Source of the DNA: Candidatus Rubrivivax defluviihabitans
Lineage (GTDB): Bacteria > Pseudomonadota > Gammaproteobacteria > Burkholderiales > Burkholderiaceae_C
Assembly (NCBI GenBank): GCA_016709385.1
Contig: JADJMW010000022.1
Location: forward strand, 310,001 to 374,000
Length of the DNA: 64,000 nucleotides
Direction of reading: 5' to 3'
Shown here piece by piece: positions 33,822 to 43,387 of the stretch (positions are counted from its first letter, which is position 1; each line of letters starts with the position of its first letter). Below the pieces are notes generated by a model that saw only the letters and a list, made by a program, of their open reading frames with translations, was not told the origin of the DNA and made no database searches. Position numbers and translations under genes: made by a program.

Positions 33822-34724
33822 CTACTTCCTGGCCGCCAGTTCCTGCAGCTGGGTCGGCTGGATCACGTGCCCGTCGAGACCGGCCTCCTTCAGCGAACCG
33901 CCGTAGGCCACCGTCATGAGCTGGCTGTAGTAGGTGACCGGCATCGCCAGCTTGGTGCCGTGCTTGCGGTTGATCTCGGACTGGTAGACCTCGACGTTGG
34001 TCTGGCACAGCGGGCAGGGCGTGACGATCATGTCGGCGCCGTGATCGTAGGCCGACTCCACGATGTCGCGGATCTGCTTCTGGCTCTTCTCGGGTTCCGA
34101 GAAAGCCAGCGCGCCGCCGCAGCAGGTGACCTTCTGGTCGTAGTTCTTCACCGGCTCGGCGCCGACGGTCTCGACCAGCTTGTCCAGGTACATCGGGTTC
34201 TCGAACGACTCGCCGGCGATGCCGAACGGCCGGTTGGTCTGGCAGCCCACGTAGCCGGCGAACTTGATGCCGGCCAGCGGCTTGACCACCGGCTTGCCCA
34301 GTTGCTCGTAGCCGAAATCCTCGATCAGCACCTCGACCATGTGCTTGACCGCCGCCTTGCCCTGGTATTGCAGGCCGGCCTCCTTCAGCGCTTCGTTGGC
34401 GTTGGCGAGGAAGTCGCGGTCGATGTCGAGCTTTTCCTTGCTCTCGCGCGCATTCAGCCAGCAGGCGGCGCAGGTGGCGACCACGTCCTGTCCGGGCAGG
34501 TGCTGCTCGGCGAGCGCGAAATTGCGCGCGTTGAGAACGTGGCGCGTCAGCTCGCTGGCGCCGGTGTAGCTGATCGAGGCGCCGCAGCAGTTCCAGTCGG
34601 GGATCTCGGTGAGCTTGATGTCGAGCGTCCTGCACATCGCATTCGTCGACGTCAGGTAGTTCGCCGCCGACGCCTTGTACTGCGACGAGCAGCCCGGATA
34701 GAACGCATATTCCTTCTTCGCCAT
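33822..34724 (-). CDS. hdrB: hdrB-like subunit of the Qmo-type complex
   Basis: A 300-residue HdrB homologue with two CCG domains: FYPGCSSQ...WNCCGASISY...CAACW and YVGCQTNRP...VTCCGGALAFS...PCPLCQ, which bind noncubane Fe4S4 clusters. With HdrC it replaces the membrane subunit QmoC in some organisms. The complex is thought to link AprBA to quinones or another carrier. It follows hdrC by 28 bp and is the last gene of a leftward operon. Confidence 0.9.
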   Translation of the reverse strand: MAKKEYAFYPGCSSQYKASAANYLTSTNAMCRTLDIKLTEIPDWNCCGASISYTGASELTRHVLNARNFALAEQHLPGQDVVATCAACWLNARESKEKLDIDRDFLANANEALKEAGLQYQGKAAVKHMVEVLIEDFGYEQLGKPVVKPLAGIKFAGYVGCQTNRPFGIAGESFENPMYLDKLVETVGAEPVKNYDQKVTCCGGALAFSEPEKSQKQIRDIVESAYDHGADMIVTPCPLCQTNVEVYQSEINRKHGTKLAMPVTYYSQLMTVAYGGSLKEAGLDGHVIQPTQLQELAARK

Positions 34725-34752
34725 CGCTGGTCTCCTGGTGCGGTGCTGCGCG

Positions 34753-35373
34753 TCAGCGCCCGGCCTTGCCGCGCTGTTCGATCTGCTGCACCTTGGCGAG
34801 CATGGCCTCGATGCCCTTGCTGTCCTTGCAGCGGTGGCCGCCGAGGATCTCCAGCGGGTTCAGCCGCCCGGCCTTGAGCAGCCCGAAGCCGACGTGGCGC
34901 ATCGCCCAGGCCTTCTTCAGGCCGGCCACGAAGCCGTCCTTGAAGTAGACCCACAGCGTGATCTTCATCTCGTTGACGCGACCGGTGCGCTTGAAGTTGT
35001 CGTAGAACGCGAGCGAGAAATCGCGCGTGGGCTGCATCTTCGGCGCCAGCCCGAGCCGCTGCGAGTAGCTGGCCAGCCCGTGCATGATGGTCGTGATGGG
35101 CAGCTCGCGCGGGCAGCGCACGACGCAGTTGTAGCAACTGGTGCACATCCACATCGACTCCGACGTGAGCACCTGCTCGCGCTGGCCGGCGCGGATCATC
35201 ATGAAGATCTTCTGCGGCGAATGTTCCCAGTGCGGACCGAACGGGCACGAGCCCGCGCACACGCCGCACTGCATGCACATCCTGACCCATTCGCCCCCTT
35301 CGACCTCGCGCTCGACCTCGCGCAGGAAGTCCGCCTGGTAGGGCCGCGCCGGCGTTGCCGTCCCGCTGCTCAT
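34753..35373 (-). CDS. hdrC: hdrC-like iron-sulfur subunit
   Basis: A 206-residue HdrC homologue with two Fe4S4 motifs, CMQCGVCAGSCPFG and CTSCYNCVVRCPREL, and a C-terminal helical tail. It passes electrons between QmoAB and HdrB. It has no membrane helix, unlike QmoC, so the complex is presumably soluble or peripheral. It lies 10 bp after qmoB. Confidence 0.9.
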   Translation of the reverse strand: MSSGTATPARPYQADFLREVEREVEGGEWVRMCMQCGVCAGSCPFGPHWEHSPQKIFMMIRAGQREQVLTSESMWMCTSCYNCVVRCPRELPITTIMHGLASYSQRLGLAPKMQPTRDFSLAFYDNFKRTGRVNEMKITLWVYFKDGFVAGLKKAWAMRHVGFGLLKAGRLNPLEILGGHRCKDSKGIEAMLAKVQQIEQRGKAGR

Positions 35374-35383
35374 GCCGTTCTCC

Positions 35384-37642
35384 TCAAGCGAAGCTCTTCA
35401 TCGGGCTCATGCCGATGGCCACGATCTGGGCCACGTAGTCGTCGATCAGCCGCGGCAGGCGCTCGACGTCGGTGATGGCCACCTCGTGGCTGACCACGCG
35501 CTCGGTCTCCAGGCCCAGCTGCGTGAGCGTGTCGCCCACCTTGCTCATGCGGTAGTACGCCATTTCCGAGCCCTTGACGAAATGGCACTGGTAGTCGTCG
35601 CCCTTCTTGCAGCCGAGCATCATGACGCCGTCCCAGCCGCCGTTGAGCGCATCGGTGATCCAGATCGTATTCACCGAACCCAGGCAGCGCACCGGGATCA
35701 CGCGCACGAAGGCCGAGTGGCTGCGCCGCTGCAGCCCGGCCATGTCCAGCGCCGGATAGGCGTCGTTCTCGCAGGCCAGCAGCAGGATGCGCGGCTTCTC
35801 GGAGAACTCGTCGGGCATGTCCACGGCCTTGATCTGCGCACCCACCGAATCCACCGAGTAGTTCTCGAACGAGATCACGCGCACCGGGCAGGCGCCCATG
35901 CAGGTGCCGCAGCGCCGGCAGCGGCTCTCGTTGAAGACCGGGAAGCGCCGCTCGTCCTCGTCGATGGCGCCGAACGGGCATTCCACCGTGCAGCGCTTGC
36001 ACTGCGTGCAGCCCTCCAGGCGCACGATCGGGTAGCTCAGGTCGCCGCTGCGCGGGTGCGCCGCCGCGCCGCGTGCCGCGTTCTCCACCGCCTGGATCGC
36101 CTTCAGCGCCGCGCCGGTGGCGTCCTCGACCGACTGCGCGATATCCATCGGCCGGCGCGTCGGGCCGGCGGCGTAGATGCCGGTGCGGCGGGTCTCGTAG
36201 GGGAAGCAGATGAAGTGCGAATCGGCGAAGCCGTGCTTCAACTGCGGCAGGTCGGGGCCCTGGCGGTAGTTCAGGTTCAGCACCGAGATCTTCTGCAGTT
36301 CGTCGCGCCGGGCCTTGGCGGGCTCCGAGCCGCTCTCGGCCTCGGTGACGGTCTGCGTCCAGGTGTCGAGGTCGACGCCGGCATTGGCCACCTGGCCGGT
36401 GGCGAGCACCACCAGGTCGGCGTCCACCGCGGCATCCTGGTCCAGGATGAAGTCGCGGAAGCGCACGCGCGCGCCGCTGCCGCTGGCTTCCACCGCGCTG
36501 GCCTGGCCCTTGGTGAAGGTCACCCCCTTGTGCTGGGCGCTGCGGTAGAAGTCCTCGCCCATGCCGGGCACGCGCAGGTCGGTGTAGAGGATCAGCGCAT
36601 CCACGTCGGCGTCGGCGTTCTTGAAATACATCGCCTGCTTGATGCTGGTGCTGCAGCAGTGGCCCGAGCAGTAGGGCAGGTGCTTGCCGCTGGTGTCGCG
36701 CTGGCCGGCGCACTGGATGAAGACCACGCTGCGCACGGGCTGGCCGTCGGCGCGCTTGATCGGCCCGCCCTGAGCCGCCAGCGCCAGCGCCTCGAGGCCG
36801 GCCTGGTCGACCACGTGCGGATGGCTGCCGCCGCCGAATTCGGGCAGCCGGGCGAGGTCGTAGGTGGCAAAGCCGCTGGCCTGCACGATCGCGCCCACGG
36901 TCTCTTCCACCGCCGGGCCGCTCTCGCGGGCGATGCGGACCTGGAAGCGCCCCGGCGCGCCCGAGGTCTCGGTGACGGTCGAGCCCAGGCGCACGCTGAT
37001 CTGCGCATGCGCGTTGACGCGGGCGATCAGTTCGGCCAGGCCCGTCTCCTGCGGCTCGGCATAGGGCTCGCGCGAGGGCGTGCGCCGCCACAGCCGCGCG
37101 GCCCAGCCGCCGAGATGTGCGCCGCGCTCGACCAGCACCACGTCGTAGCCCGCCTCGGCCGCCTCCAGCGCCGCCGTCAGGCCCGACACGCCGCCGCCCA
37201 CCACCAGGATGCGGCGCGACTCGGCCCGTGCCGGGTTGCCCACCGGCAGCTTGAGCTTCTTCAGTTCGGCGCAGCCCATGCGCACGTAGTCGTCGGCCAT
37301 CTCCTGCCGCACCTCGTCGTGCGCGTCGCCCTCGGCGACGATCCACAACACGCCTTCGCGCAGGTTGGCGCGCGCCACCGCGGCCTCCGGGAAGTGGAAG
37401 GCCTCGGTCTTGGTGCGGCGCGAGCAGGCGCCGATCATCACGTGCGTGACGTCCTCGCCGGCGATGTCCTGCCGGATCTGCTGCACGCCTTCCTCGCTGC
37501 ACAGGAAGGCATGTTCGCGCACCAGCGCCATCTTGCCCTCGCGCTGCGCCACCTTGGCCAGCTGCTTGGTGTCGAGCTTGTCGCCGATGCCGCAGCCCGA
37601 GCAGATGTAGGCGGCGGTCTTCATGGTCTTGGTCTCGGCCAT
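35384..37642 (-). CDS. qmoB: qmoB, HdrA/MvhD-type flavoprotein
   Basis: A 752-residue QmoB. In order: an N-terminal Cys segment (YICSGCGIGDKLD), an FAD domain (ILVVGGGVSGLTAALEAAEAG), the HdrA motif around YCSGHCCSTS, two ferredoxin sites (CTQCKRCTVECP, CRRCGTCMGACP) and a C-terminal MvhD/FlpD-like domain (VIPVRCLGSVNTIWITDAL...MMLGCKKGDDYQCHF). Its ATG overlaps the qmoA stop as ATGA. Full length for QmoB. Confidence 0.94.
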   Translation of the reverse strand: MAETKTMKTAAYICSGCGIGDKLDTKQLAKVAQREGKMALVREHAFLCSEEGVQQIRQDIAGEDVTHVMIGACSRRTKTEAFHFPEAAVARANLREGVLWIVAEGDAHDEVRQEMADDYVRMGCAELKKLKLPVGNPARAESRRILVVGGGVSGLTAALEAAEAGYDVVLVERGAHLGGWAARLWRRTPSREPYAEPQETGLAELIARVNAHAQISVRLGSTVTETSGAPGRFQVRIARESGPAVEETVGAIVQASGFATYDLARLPEFGGGSHPHVVDQAGLEALALAAQGGPIKRADGQPVRSVVFIQCAGQRDTSGKHLPYCSGHCCSTSIKQAMYFKNADADVDALILYTDLRVPGMGEDFYRSAQHKGVTFTKGQASAVEASGSGARVRFRDFILDQDAAVDADLVVLATGQVANAGVDLDTWTQTVTEAESGSEPAKARRDELQKISVLNLNYRQGPDLPQLKHGFADSHFICFPYETRRTGIYAAGPTRRPMDIAQSVEDATGAALKAIQAVENAARGAAAHPRSGDLSYPIVRLEGCTQCKRCTVECPFGAIDEDERRFPVFNESRCRRCGTCMGACPVRVISFENYSVDSVGAQIKAVDMPDEFSEKPRILLLACENDAYPALDMAGLQRRSHSAFVRVIPVRCLGSVNTIWITDALNGGWDGVMMLGCKKGDDYQCHFVKGSEMAYYRMSKVGDTLTQLGLETERVVSHEVAITDVERLPRLIDDYVAQIVAIGMSPMKSFA

Positions 37643-38931
37643 CACTGCTTCTCCGCTCGCATGGCCCGGTGCACGACCTGGATGCCGCGCAGGGCCGCGG
37701 CGGTGGCGCTCTGCACCGAGCGATTGACGTCGAGCGGCCCGCTGGCCGCCCCGGCGCCGAACTGGCCGCCGCTCGAGCAACCCTCGATGAAGCCGCTGCT
37801 GTCGAGCACGATGTCGTCGGGCAGTTGCACGCCGTCGGTTTCGGGCTGCATGCCCACTGCCAGCACCACCAGGTCGTGCTCGGTGGCGTAGCGGTGGTAA
37901 CCCTCGGTGTCCACGCCGTGCAGCACCAGGTTGCCGTTGCCTTCGTTGAGGGCGATGCGCGCCACCTTGGACTTGACGAAGGCCACGGTGGGGTCGGCAT
38001 GCACCATGGCGTTGAAGTCTTCCAGCCGGTCGATGGCGCGGATGTCGATGTAGTAGATGGTCGACCGCGCGCTGGCGTCGGCGTAGGCCTCGCGCACGTA
38101 CTGCGTCTGCTTCAGCGAAGCCATGCAGCAGATGCGCGAGCAGTGGCGCAGGTGGTTCTCGTCGCGCGAACCGGCGCACTGGATGAAGGCGATATTCTTT
38201 GCCGGCTGGCCGTCGGACGGCCGCAGCAGCCGGCCGCCGGTGGGCCCTGCCGGGTCGGCCAGGCGCTCGAACTCCAGGCTGGTCAGCACGTTCGCAAAGC
38301 GCCCGTAGCCGTAGGGCTGGATGCGTGCGGCGTCGTAGGGCTTCCAGCCGGTGGCCCAGATCACGCTGCCCACGTTCAGCGACAGCGTCTGCTCGGTCAT
38401 CGTCAGGTCGATGGCGTCGACCTTGCACGCCGCCCGGGCCTTGTCGGCCTCGGGCGTGCCGATGATCGAGGGGTCGAGCACGTAGCGCTGCGGGTAGGCC
38501 ATGCCGTGCGGCAGGTGCGCCGCACCGATCTCGTCGAGGCCGTAGTTGTAGGGGTTGCGGATCTTCGCGCTCACGGCGCGCGCGCAGTCGCCGCAGGCGG
38601 TGCAGCGTTCGTTGACATAACGCGGGCGCTGCTTCAGCGTCACCGCGTAGTCGCCGGCGCGGCCGCTGACGGCGGTGACCTCGGTCATCGTGAGCAGGCG
38701 CACGTTGCGGTTGGCGCGCAGGCGGCGCAGGTTGATCTCCAGCCCGCAGGTCGGGTGGCACATCTTGGGGAAGTAGCGGTACAGCAGCGCGGTGCGCCCG
38801 CCCAGCGTGGGGCTGCGTTCGACCAGCACCACCTCGCGGCCGCATTCGGCCGCCTCCAGCGCCGCGGTCATGCCGCTGATGCCGCCGCCGACGACGAGCA
38901 GGGTCGTATGGCCTGCCACGGATGCATTCAT
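37642..38931 (-). CDS. qmoA: qmoA, HdrA-like flavoprotein
   Basis: A 429-residue QmoA with the FAD motif LLVVGGGISGMTAALEAAECG, the KMCHPTCGLEINLRR segment, a cysteine pair ERCTACGDCARA and the HdrA-like HLRHCSRICCMASLKQ. It is the first Qmo gene and lies 22 bp downstream of the phosphoesterase gene, so all five may share a promoter in the 39461-39677 gap. In sulfur oxidisers Qmo is considered the electron acceptor of AprBA. Confidence 0.94.
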   Translation of the reverse strand: MNASVAGHTTLLVVGGGISGMTAALEAAECGREVVLVERSPTLGGRTALLYRYFPKMCHPTCGLEINLRRLRANRNVRLLTMTEVTAVSGRAGDYAVTLKQRPRYVNERCTACGDCARAVSAKIRNPYNYGLDEIGAAHLPHGMAYPQRYVLDPSIIGTPEADKARAACKVDAIDLTMTEQTLSLNVGSVIWATGWKPYDAARIQPYGYGRFANVLTSLEFERLADPAGPTGGRLLRPSDGQPAKNIAFIQCAGSRDENHLRHCSRICCMASLKQTQYVREAYADASARSTIYYIDIRAIDRLEDFNAMVHADPTVAFVKSKVARIALNEGNGNLVLHGVDTEGYHRYATEHDLVVLAVGMQPETDGVQLPDDIVLDSSGFIEGCSSGGQFGAGAASGPLDVNRSVQSATAAALRGIQVVHRAMRAEKQ

Positions 38932-38953
38932 GACGCCGCCCTTTCCCTGCCGC

Positions 38954-39460
38954 TCACAGGCCGCGCAACTCGAAGCTCATTTCCCGCAGGTCGCCCAGCA
39001 CCCAGCTGGCGAGCGCGCCGATGCCTGCCACGGTTCCCGGATCGACCAACCATGTCCGACCTCCTGCAATATTGTCTTGTCGTGTCACGCTGGCCTCGTG
39101 CGAGTGGCCGCAGCACACCAGATCGTAGTCCCCGGTGCAGGCCATGCCGCGGGCCTGGTGCGGGTAGTGGGTGACGTAGATGCGGCGGCCGTCGATGGTC
39201 AGGACGGCCTCGCCGCCGTGGTAGCTGATCAGCCCCCCGGACTCGGTAGCCAGGCGCACCAGCGCCAGCGTATCGCCCAGGTTGTTGCCATGCACCACGT
39301 GAACGGGCAGGCCGACGGCCAGCAGCGGGCGCAGCGTGTGCGCGCCGATCACGTCGCCGCAGTGCACCACGACCTCGGCCCCCGCCTCGCGGGCCGCGCG
39401 CACGGCCCGCAGCAGCGGGTCGGCGCGGTCGTGGCTGTCGGAGACGATGCAGATCTTCAT
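38954..39460 (-). CDS. YfcE-type metallophosphoesterase
   Basis: A 168-residue calcineurin-like phosphoesterase. Metal-binding motifs are IVSDSHDRADPL, VVHCGDVIG, VVHGNN, VTHYPH and CCGHSHEA. The ATG at 39460 gives the normal short N-terminus (MKICIVSDSHD). Substrate unknown. Its place before qmoAB may be chance or may point to a role in nucleotide turnover (APS/AMP side products); that is speculation. Confidence 0.88.
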   Translation of the reverse strand: MKICIVSDSHDRADPLLRAVRAAREAGAEVVVHCGDVIGAHTLRPLLAVGLPVHVVHGNNLGDTLALVRLATESGGLISYHGGEAVLTIDGRRIYVTHYPHQARGMACTGDYDLVCCGHSHEASVTRQDNIAGGRTWLVDPGTVAGIGALASWVLGDLREMSFELRGL

Positions 39461-39677
39461 GGCAGCGCATCGCCAGGGCGCTCGAGGGTCCGTGTCATCC
39501 ACCGCACTGGACCACAGCCCCGGCCCCCGGCGGAATCACCCTTGTGGGTAGCGGCGGGCTAACCCATTCCGGTAATAGACGCTGCCATGGCCGCATGCGC
39601 CTAATCCACTTCCGAGCCCGGGTCGAATCCAGGTTACAACGTCCGTGCCGCGATCTGCCGGCCTCCCACTGCAAAAG
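39461..39677. promoter_or_regulatory. divergent promoter region between qmo and soe operons
   Basis: 217 bp. It contains an imperfect inverted repeat GGGTAGC/GCTAACCC (39546-39565) and CGGTAATAGACGC at 39570-39582, identical to the 13-mer upstream of sat. The soeA start lies 95 bp further. Both operons handle sulfite, so shared control is plausible. Confidence 0.5.
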
Positions 39678-42596
39678 ATGGCGCACGCACCTCTGCACGA
39701 CCCCACCGCCGACCCGCATGCAGACGCGGCCCACGAGACCCGCAACACCACCTGCTACATGTGCGCCTGCCGCTGCGGCATTCGCGTGCACCTGCGCGAC
39801 GGCAAGGTCCGCTACATCGACGGCAACCCCGACCACCCGCTGAACCAGGGCGTGATCTGCGCCAAGGGCTCGTCGGGCATCATGAAGCAGTACTCGCCGG
39901 CGCGGCTGACCAAGCCGCTCAAGCGGCGCCAAGGCGCCGAGCGCGGCGCCGGCGATTTCGAGGAGATCGAGTGGGAGGAGGCCTTCGCCACCCTCACCGA
40001 ACGCCTGGGCCGCATCCGCGCCACCGATCCGAAGAAGTTTGCGCTCTTCACCGGGCGCGACCAGATGCAGGCGCTGACGGGCTTGTTCGCGCGCCAGTTC
40101 GGCACGCCCAACTACGCCGCGCACGGCGGCTTCTGTTCGGTGAACATGGCCGCCGGCATGATCTACACCATCGGCGGCTCGTTCTGGGAGTTCGGCGGGC
40201 CCGACCTCGACCGCGCCAAGCTGTTCGTGATGATCGGCACCGCCGAGGACCACCACAGCAACCCGCTGAAGATCGCCATCAGCAAGTTCAAGCGCGACGG
40301 CGGGCGCTTCGTCTCGGTCAACCCGGTGCGCACCGGCTATTCGGCGATCGCCGACGAGTGGGTGCCCATCCGCCCCGGCACCGACGGTGCCTTCCTGCTG
40401 GCGGTGATCCACGAGATCCTGGCCAAGGGCCTGTACGACCGCGACTTCGTCGTGCAGTACACCAATGGCGGCGAACTCGTCGACCTAGACACCGCCAGCG
40501 ACGAATTCGGCATGTTCGTGCGCACCGAAGTGCCGCAGGAAGAAGCCTGCTACGACCCGCAGAACAAGCTGTGGTGGGACCGCCACCAGGACAAGGCCGT
40601 GGTCTCGCACACGAAAGGTGCCGACCCCTTCCTGCTGGGTGAGTTCAGGCTGCCCGACGGCACGCCGGTGAAGCCTTCGTTCCAGCTGCTGCAGGACCGC
40701 GTCAAGGACTACACCCCCGAGTGGGCGGCGCAGATCACCGGCATTCCGGCCGACACCATCCGCCGCCTGGCCCACGAGATGGGCATCACCGCGCGCGACC
40801 AGCGCATCGAGCTGCCCATCGCCTGGACCGACGCCTGGGGCAACGAGCACGACACCGTGAGCGGCAACCCGGTGGCCTTCCACGCCATGCGCGGGCTGGC
40901 CGCGCATTCCAACGGTTTCCAGACCATCCGCGCGCTGGCCATCCTGATGTCGCTGCTGGGCACCATCGACCGCCCGGGCGGCTTTCGCCACAAGGCGCCG
41001 TTTCCGCGGCCGATCCCGCCCTGCGCGCGCACGCCCAACGATGCGCGCGCGGTGCAGCCCAACCGGCCGCTCGACGGCATGGCGCTGGGCTGGCCTTCCG
41101 ACCCCGACGACCTGTTCGTCAACGACGACGGCTCGCCGGTGCGCATCGACAAGGCCTTTTCCTGGGAGTACCCGCTGTCGGTGCACGGCCTGATGCACAA
41201 CGTCGTCACCAACGCCTGGCGCGGCGACCCCTACCCGATCGACACGCTCTTGATCTTCATGGCCAACATGTCGTGGAACTCCACCATGAATACGGCCGAA
41301 GTGCGCAAGATGCTGAACGACAAGCGCGAGGACGGTGAATACAAGATCCCGTTCCTGGTCGTCGCCGACGCCTTCCAGTCGGAGATGACGGCCTACGCCG
41401 ACCTGATCCTGCCCGATACCACCTACCTCGAGCGCCACGACGTGATGTCGATGCTCGACCGGCCGATCTCCGAATTCGACGGCCCGGTGGATTCGGTGCG
41501 CATCCCGGTGGTGCCGCCCAGCGGCGACTGCAAGCCGTTCCAGGAAGTGCTGATCGAACTGGGCACGCGGCTCAAGCTGCCCACCTTCGTCACGCCCGCT
41601 GGGCAGCGCAAATACCGCGACTACCCCGACTTCATCGTCAACTGGGAGACCGAACCCGGCTCGGGCATCGGCTTCCTGGCCGGCTGGCGCGGCAAGGGGG
41701 GCGAGAAATTCCTCGTCGGCGAGCCCAACCCGCGCCAGTGGGAGATGTACGAGCAGCACAACTGCGTCTACCACCACGAACTGCCGCGCAGCTACCAGTA
41801 CATGCGCAACTGGAACCAGGGCTACCTGGAGTGGAGCCGCGCCAACCGCATCACGCGCTACGCCGAGCCCATCCTCATCCACCTGTATTCCGAGGTGCTG
41901 CAACGCTTCCGTACCGCGGCCCAAGGCAAGGGGCTGGCGCGCAAGCCGCCAGAGCACCTGAAGAAGCGCATCGAGACCTATTTCGACCCGCTGCCGTTCT
42001 TCTACGAGCCGCTGGAGTCGCACGTCACCGACAAGCACAAATACCCGCTGGCGGCGGTGACGCAGCGGCCGATGGCGATGTACCACTCGTGGGACTCGCA
42101 GAACGCCTGGCTGCGGCAGATCCACACCTACAACCTGCTGCACATCAACACCCAGACCGCGCGTGCCATGGCCATAGCCGACGGCGACTGGGTGTGGGTG
42201 GAGTCGCAGTGGGGCCGCGTGCGCTGCAGGGCCGCGCACTCGCAGGCGGTCGAGCCGGGCACGGTGTGGACCTGGAACGCCATCGGCAAGGCCGCGGGCG
42301 CCTGGAACCTGGCCGGCGACGCCAACGAATCGCGCGACGGCTTCCTGCTCAACCACCTCATCTCCGAGGAACTGCCGGTGCGCGGCAGCGATGCCCGCGT
42401 TTCCAATTCCGACCCCATCACAGGCCAGGCGGCCTGGTACGACGTGCGCGTGCGCGTCGTCAAGGCCGGCGCCGATGAGCCGCAGCACAGCGAGCCGCAG
42501 TTCCAGCCGCTGCGCCGCTACCCGGGCATGCGCGAGCCGCCGCAAGAGCTGGCCGGGCTGGCCACCGCGGCCCCGCCCGCCAAGGCGCTGCGATGA
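39678..42596 (+). CDS. soeA: soeA, molybdopterin subunit of sulfite-oxidising enzyme
   Basis: A 972-residue molybdoenzyme of the DMSO-reductase family. The N-terminal Fe4S4 site is TCYMCACRCGIRVH...VICAKG. There is no Tat signal, which fits the cytoplasmic location of SoeABC, the direct route from sulfite to sulfate. The ATG at 39678 is preferred to the upstream GTG at 39645. soeB overlaps its stop (ATGA). A polysulfide or tetrathionate reductase is excluded mainly by the missing Tat signal and the setting. Confidence 0.9.
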   Translation: MAHAPLHDPTADPHADAAHETRNTTCYMCACRCGIRVHLRDGKVRYIDGNPDHPLNQGVICAKGSSGIMKQYSPARLTKPLKRRQGAERGAGDFEEIEWEEAFATLTERLGRIRATDPKKFALFTGRDQMQALTGLFARQFGTPNYAAHGGFCSVNMAAGMIYTIGGSFWEFGGPDLDRAKLFVMIGTAEDHHSNPLKIAISKFKRDGGRFVSVNPVRTGYSAIADEWVPIRPGTDGAFLLAVIHEILAKGLYDRDFVVQYTNGGELVDLDTASDEFGMFVRTEVPQEEACYDPQNKLWWDRHQDKAVVSHTKGADPFLLGEFRLPDGTPVKPSFQLLQDRVKDYTPEWAAQITGIPADTIRRLAHEMGITARDQRIELPIAWTDAWGNEHDTVSGNPVAFHAMRGLAAHSNGFQTIRALAILMSLLGTIDRPGGFRHKAPFPRPIPPCARTPNDARAVQPNRPLDGMALGWPSDPDDLFVNDDGSPVRIDKAFSWEYPLSVHGLMHNVVTNAWRGDPYPIDTLLIFMANMSWNSTMNTAEVRKMLNDKREDGEYKIPFLVVADAFQSEMTAYADLILPDTTYLERHDVMSMLDRPISEFDGPVDSVRIPVVPPSGDCKPFQEVLIELGTRLKLPTFVTPAGQRKYRDYPDFIVNWETEPGSGIGFLAGWRGKGGEKFLVGEPNPRQWEMYEQHNCVYHHELPRSYQYMRNWNQGYLEWSRANRITRYAEPILIHLYSEVLQRFRTAAQGKGLARKPPEHLKKRIETYFDPLPFFYEPLESHVTDKHKYPLAAVTQRPMAMYHSWDSQNAWLRQIHTYNLLHINTQTARAMAIADGDWVWVESQWGRVRCRAAHSQAVEPGTVWTWNAIGKAAGAWNLAGDANESRDGFLLNHLISEELPVRGSDARVSNSDPITGQAAWYDVRVRVVKAGADEPQHSEPQFQPLRRYPGMREPPQELAGLATAAPPAKALR

Positions 42597-43327
42597 GCCG
42601 GCGCCAGCTCGCCCTGGTCATCGACCTCAACGTCTGCGTGGGCTGCCACGCCTGCGTCACCAGCTGCAAGGAATGGAACGGCAGCGGCGCGGCGGGGCCG
42701 ATGAGCGACCAGAACCCGTACGGCGCCGACCCCAGCGGCACCTTCTTCAACCGCGTGCAGACCTTCGAAGTGGGCGAGTTTCCGTTCACCGAGACGGTGC
42801 ACTTTCCGAAGAGCTGCCTGCATTGCGAGGACCCGCCCTGCGTGCCGGTGTGCCCCACCGGTGCTTCGTACAAGCGTGCCGAGGATGGCATCGTGCTGGT
42901 CGACTACGACAAGTGCATCGGCTGCAAATACTGCAGCTGGGCCTGCCCCTACGGGGCGCGCGAGCTCGACGAGAAGCAGAAGGTGATGAAGAAGTGCACG
43001 CTGTGCGTGGACCGCATCTACGACACACGCCTGCCCGAGGCCGACCGCCGGCCGGCCTGCGTGATGGCCTGCCCCACGTCGGCGCGCCTCTTCGGCGACA
43101 TCCACGACCCGCAGTCCGACGCATCGCGCGCGATCCGCGAGAACGGCGGTTATGCGCTGATGCCCGAGTGGGGCACGCAGCCGGCCAACCACTACCTGCC
43201 GCGGCGCACCACGCGCATGCGCATCCACCAGGACGAACTCGTGCGCTCCGATAACCCCTTGCGCGTGGAAGGCCATCTGCCCAAGCCGGCCGACGATGCG
43301 GCCACGCTGGAAGACGCCGGCTTCTGA
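42593..43327 (+). CDS. soeB: soeB, four-cluster ferredoxin subunit
   Basis: A 244-residue Fe-S protein of the DmsB/NrfC type with four cysteine groups: CVGCHACVTSCKEW, CLHCEDPPCVPVCP, CIGCKYCSWACPYG and CTLCVDRI...CVMACP. No signal peptide, so it is cytoplasmic like SoeA. It carries electrons from SoeA to SoeC. Coupled to soeA by an ATGA overlap. Confidence 0.92.
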   Translation: MSRRQLALVIDLNVCVGCHACVTSCKEWNGSGAAGPMSDQNPYGADPSGTFFNRVQTFEVGEFPFTETVHFPKSCLHCEDPPCVPVCPTGASYKRAEDGIVLVDYDKCIGCKYCSWACPYGARELDEKQKVMKKCTLCVDRIYDTRLPEADRRPACVMACPTSARLFGDIHDPQSDASRAIRENGGYALMPEWGTQPANHYLPRRTTRMRIHQDELVRSDNPLRVEGHLPKPADDAATLEDAGF

Positions 43328-43387
43328 CACTTCTGGCCACGTTCACCGGCATCCGATTCCAGAGACCCCCGATACCCGACCCGCCCC

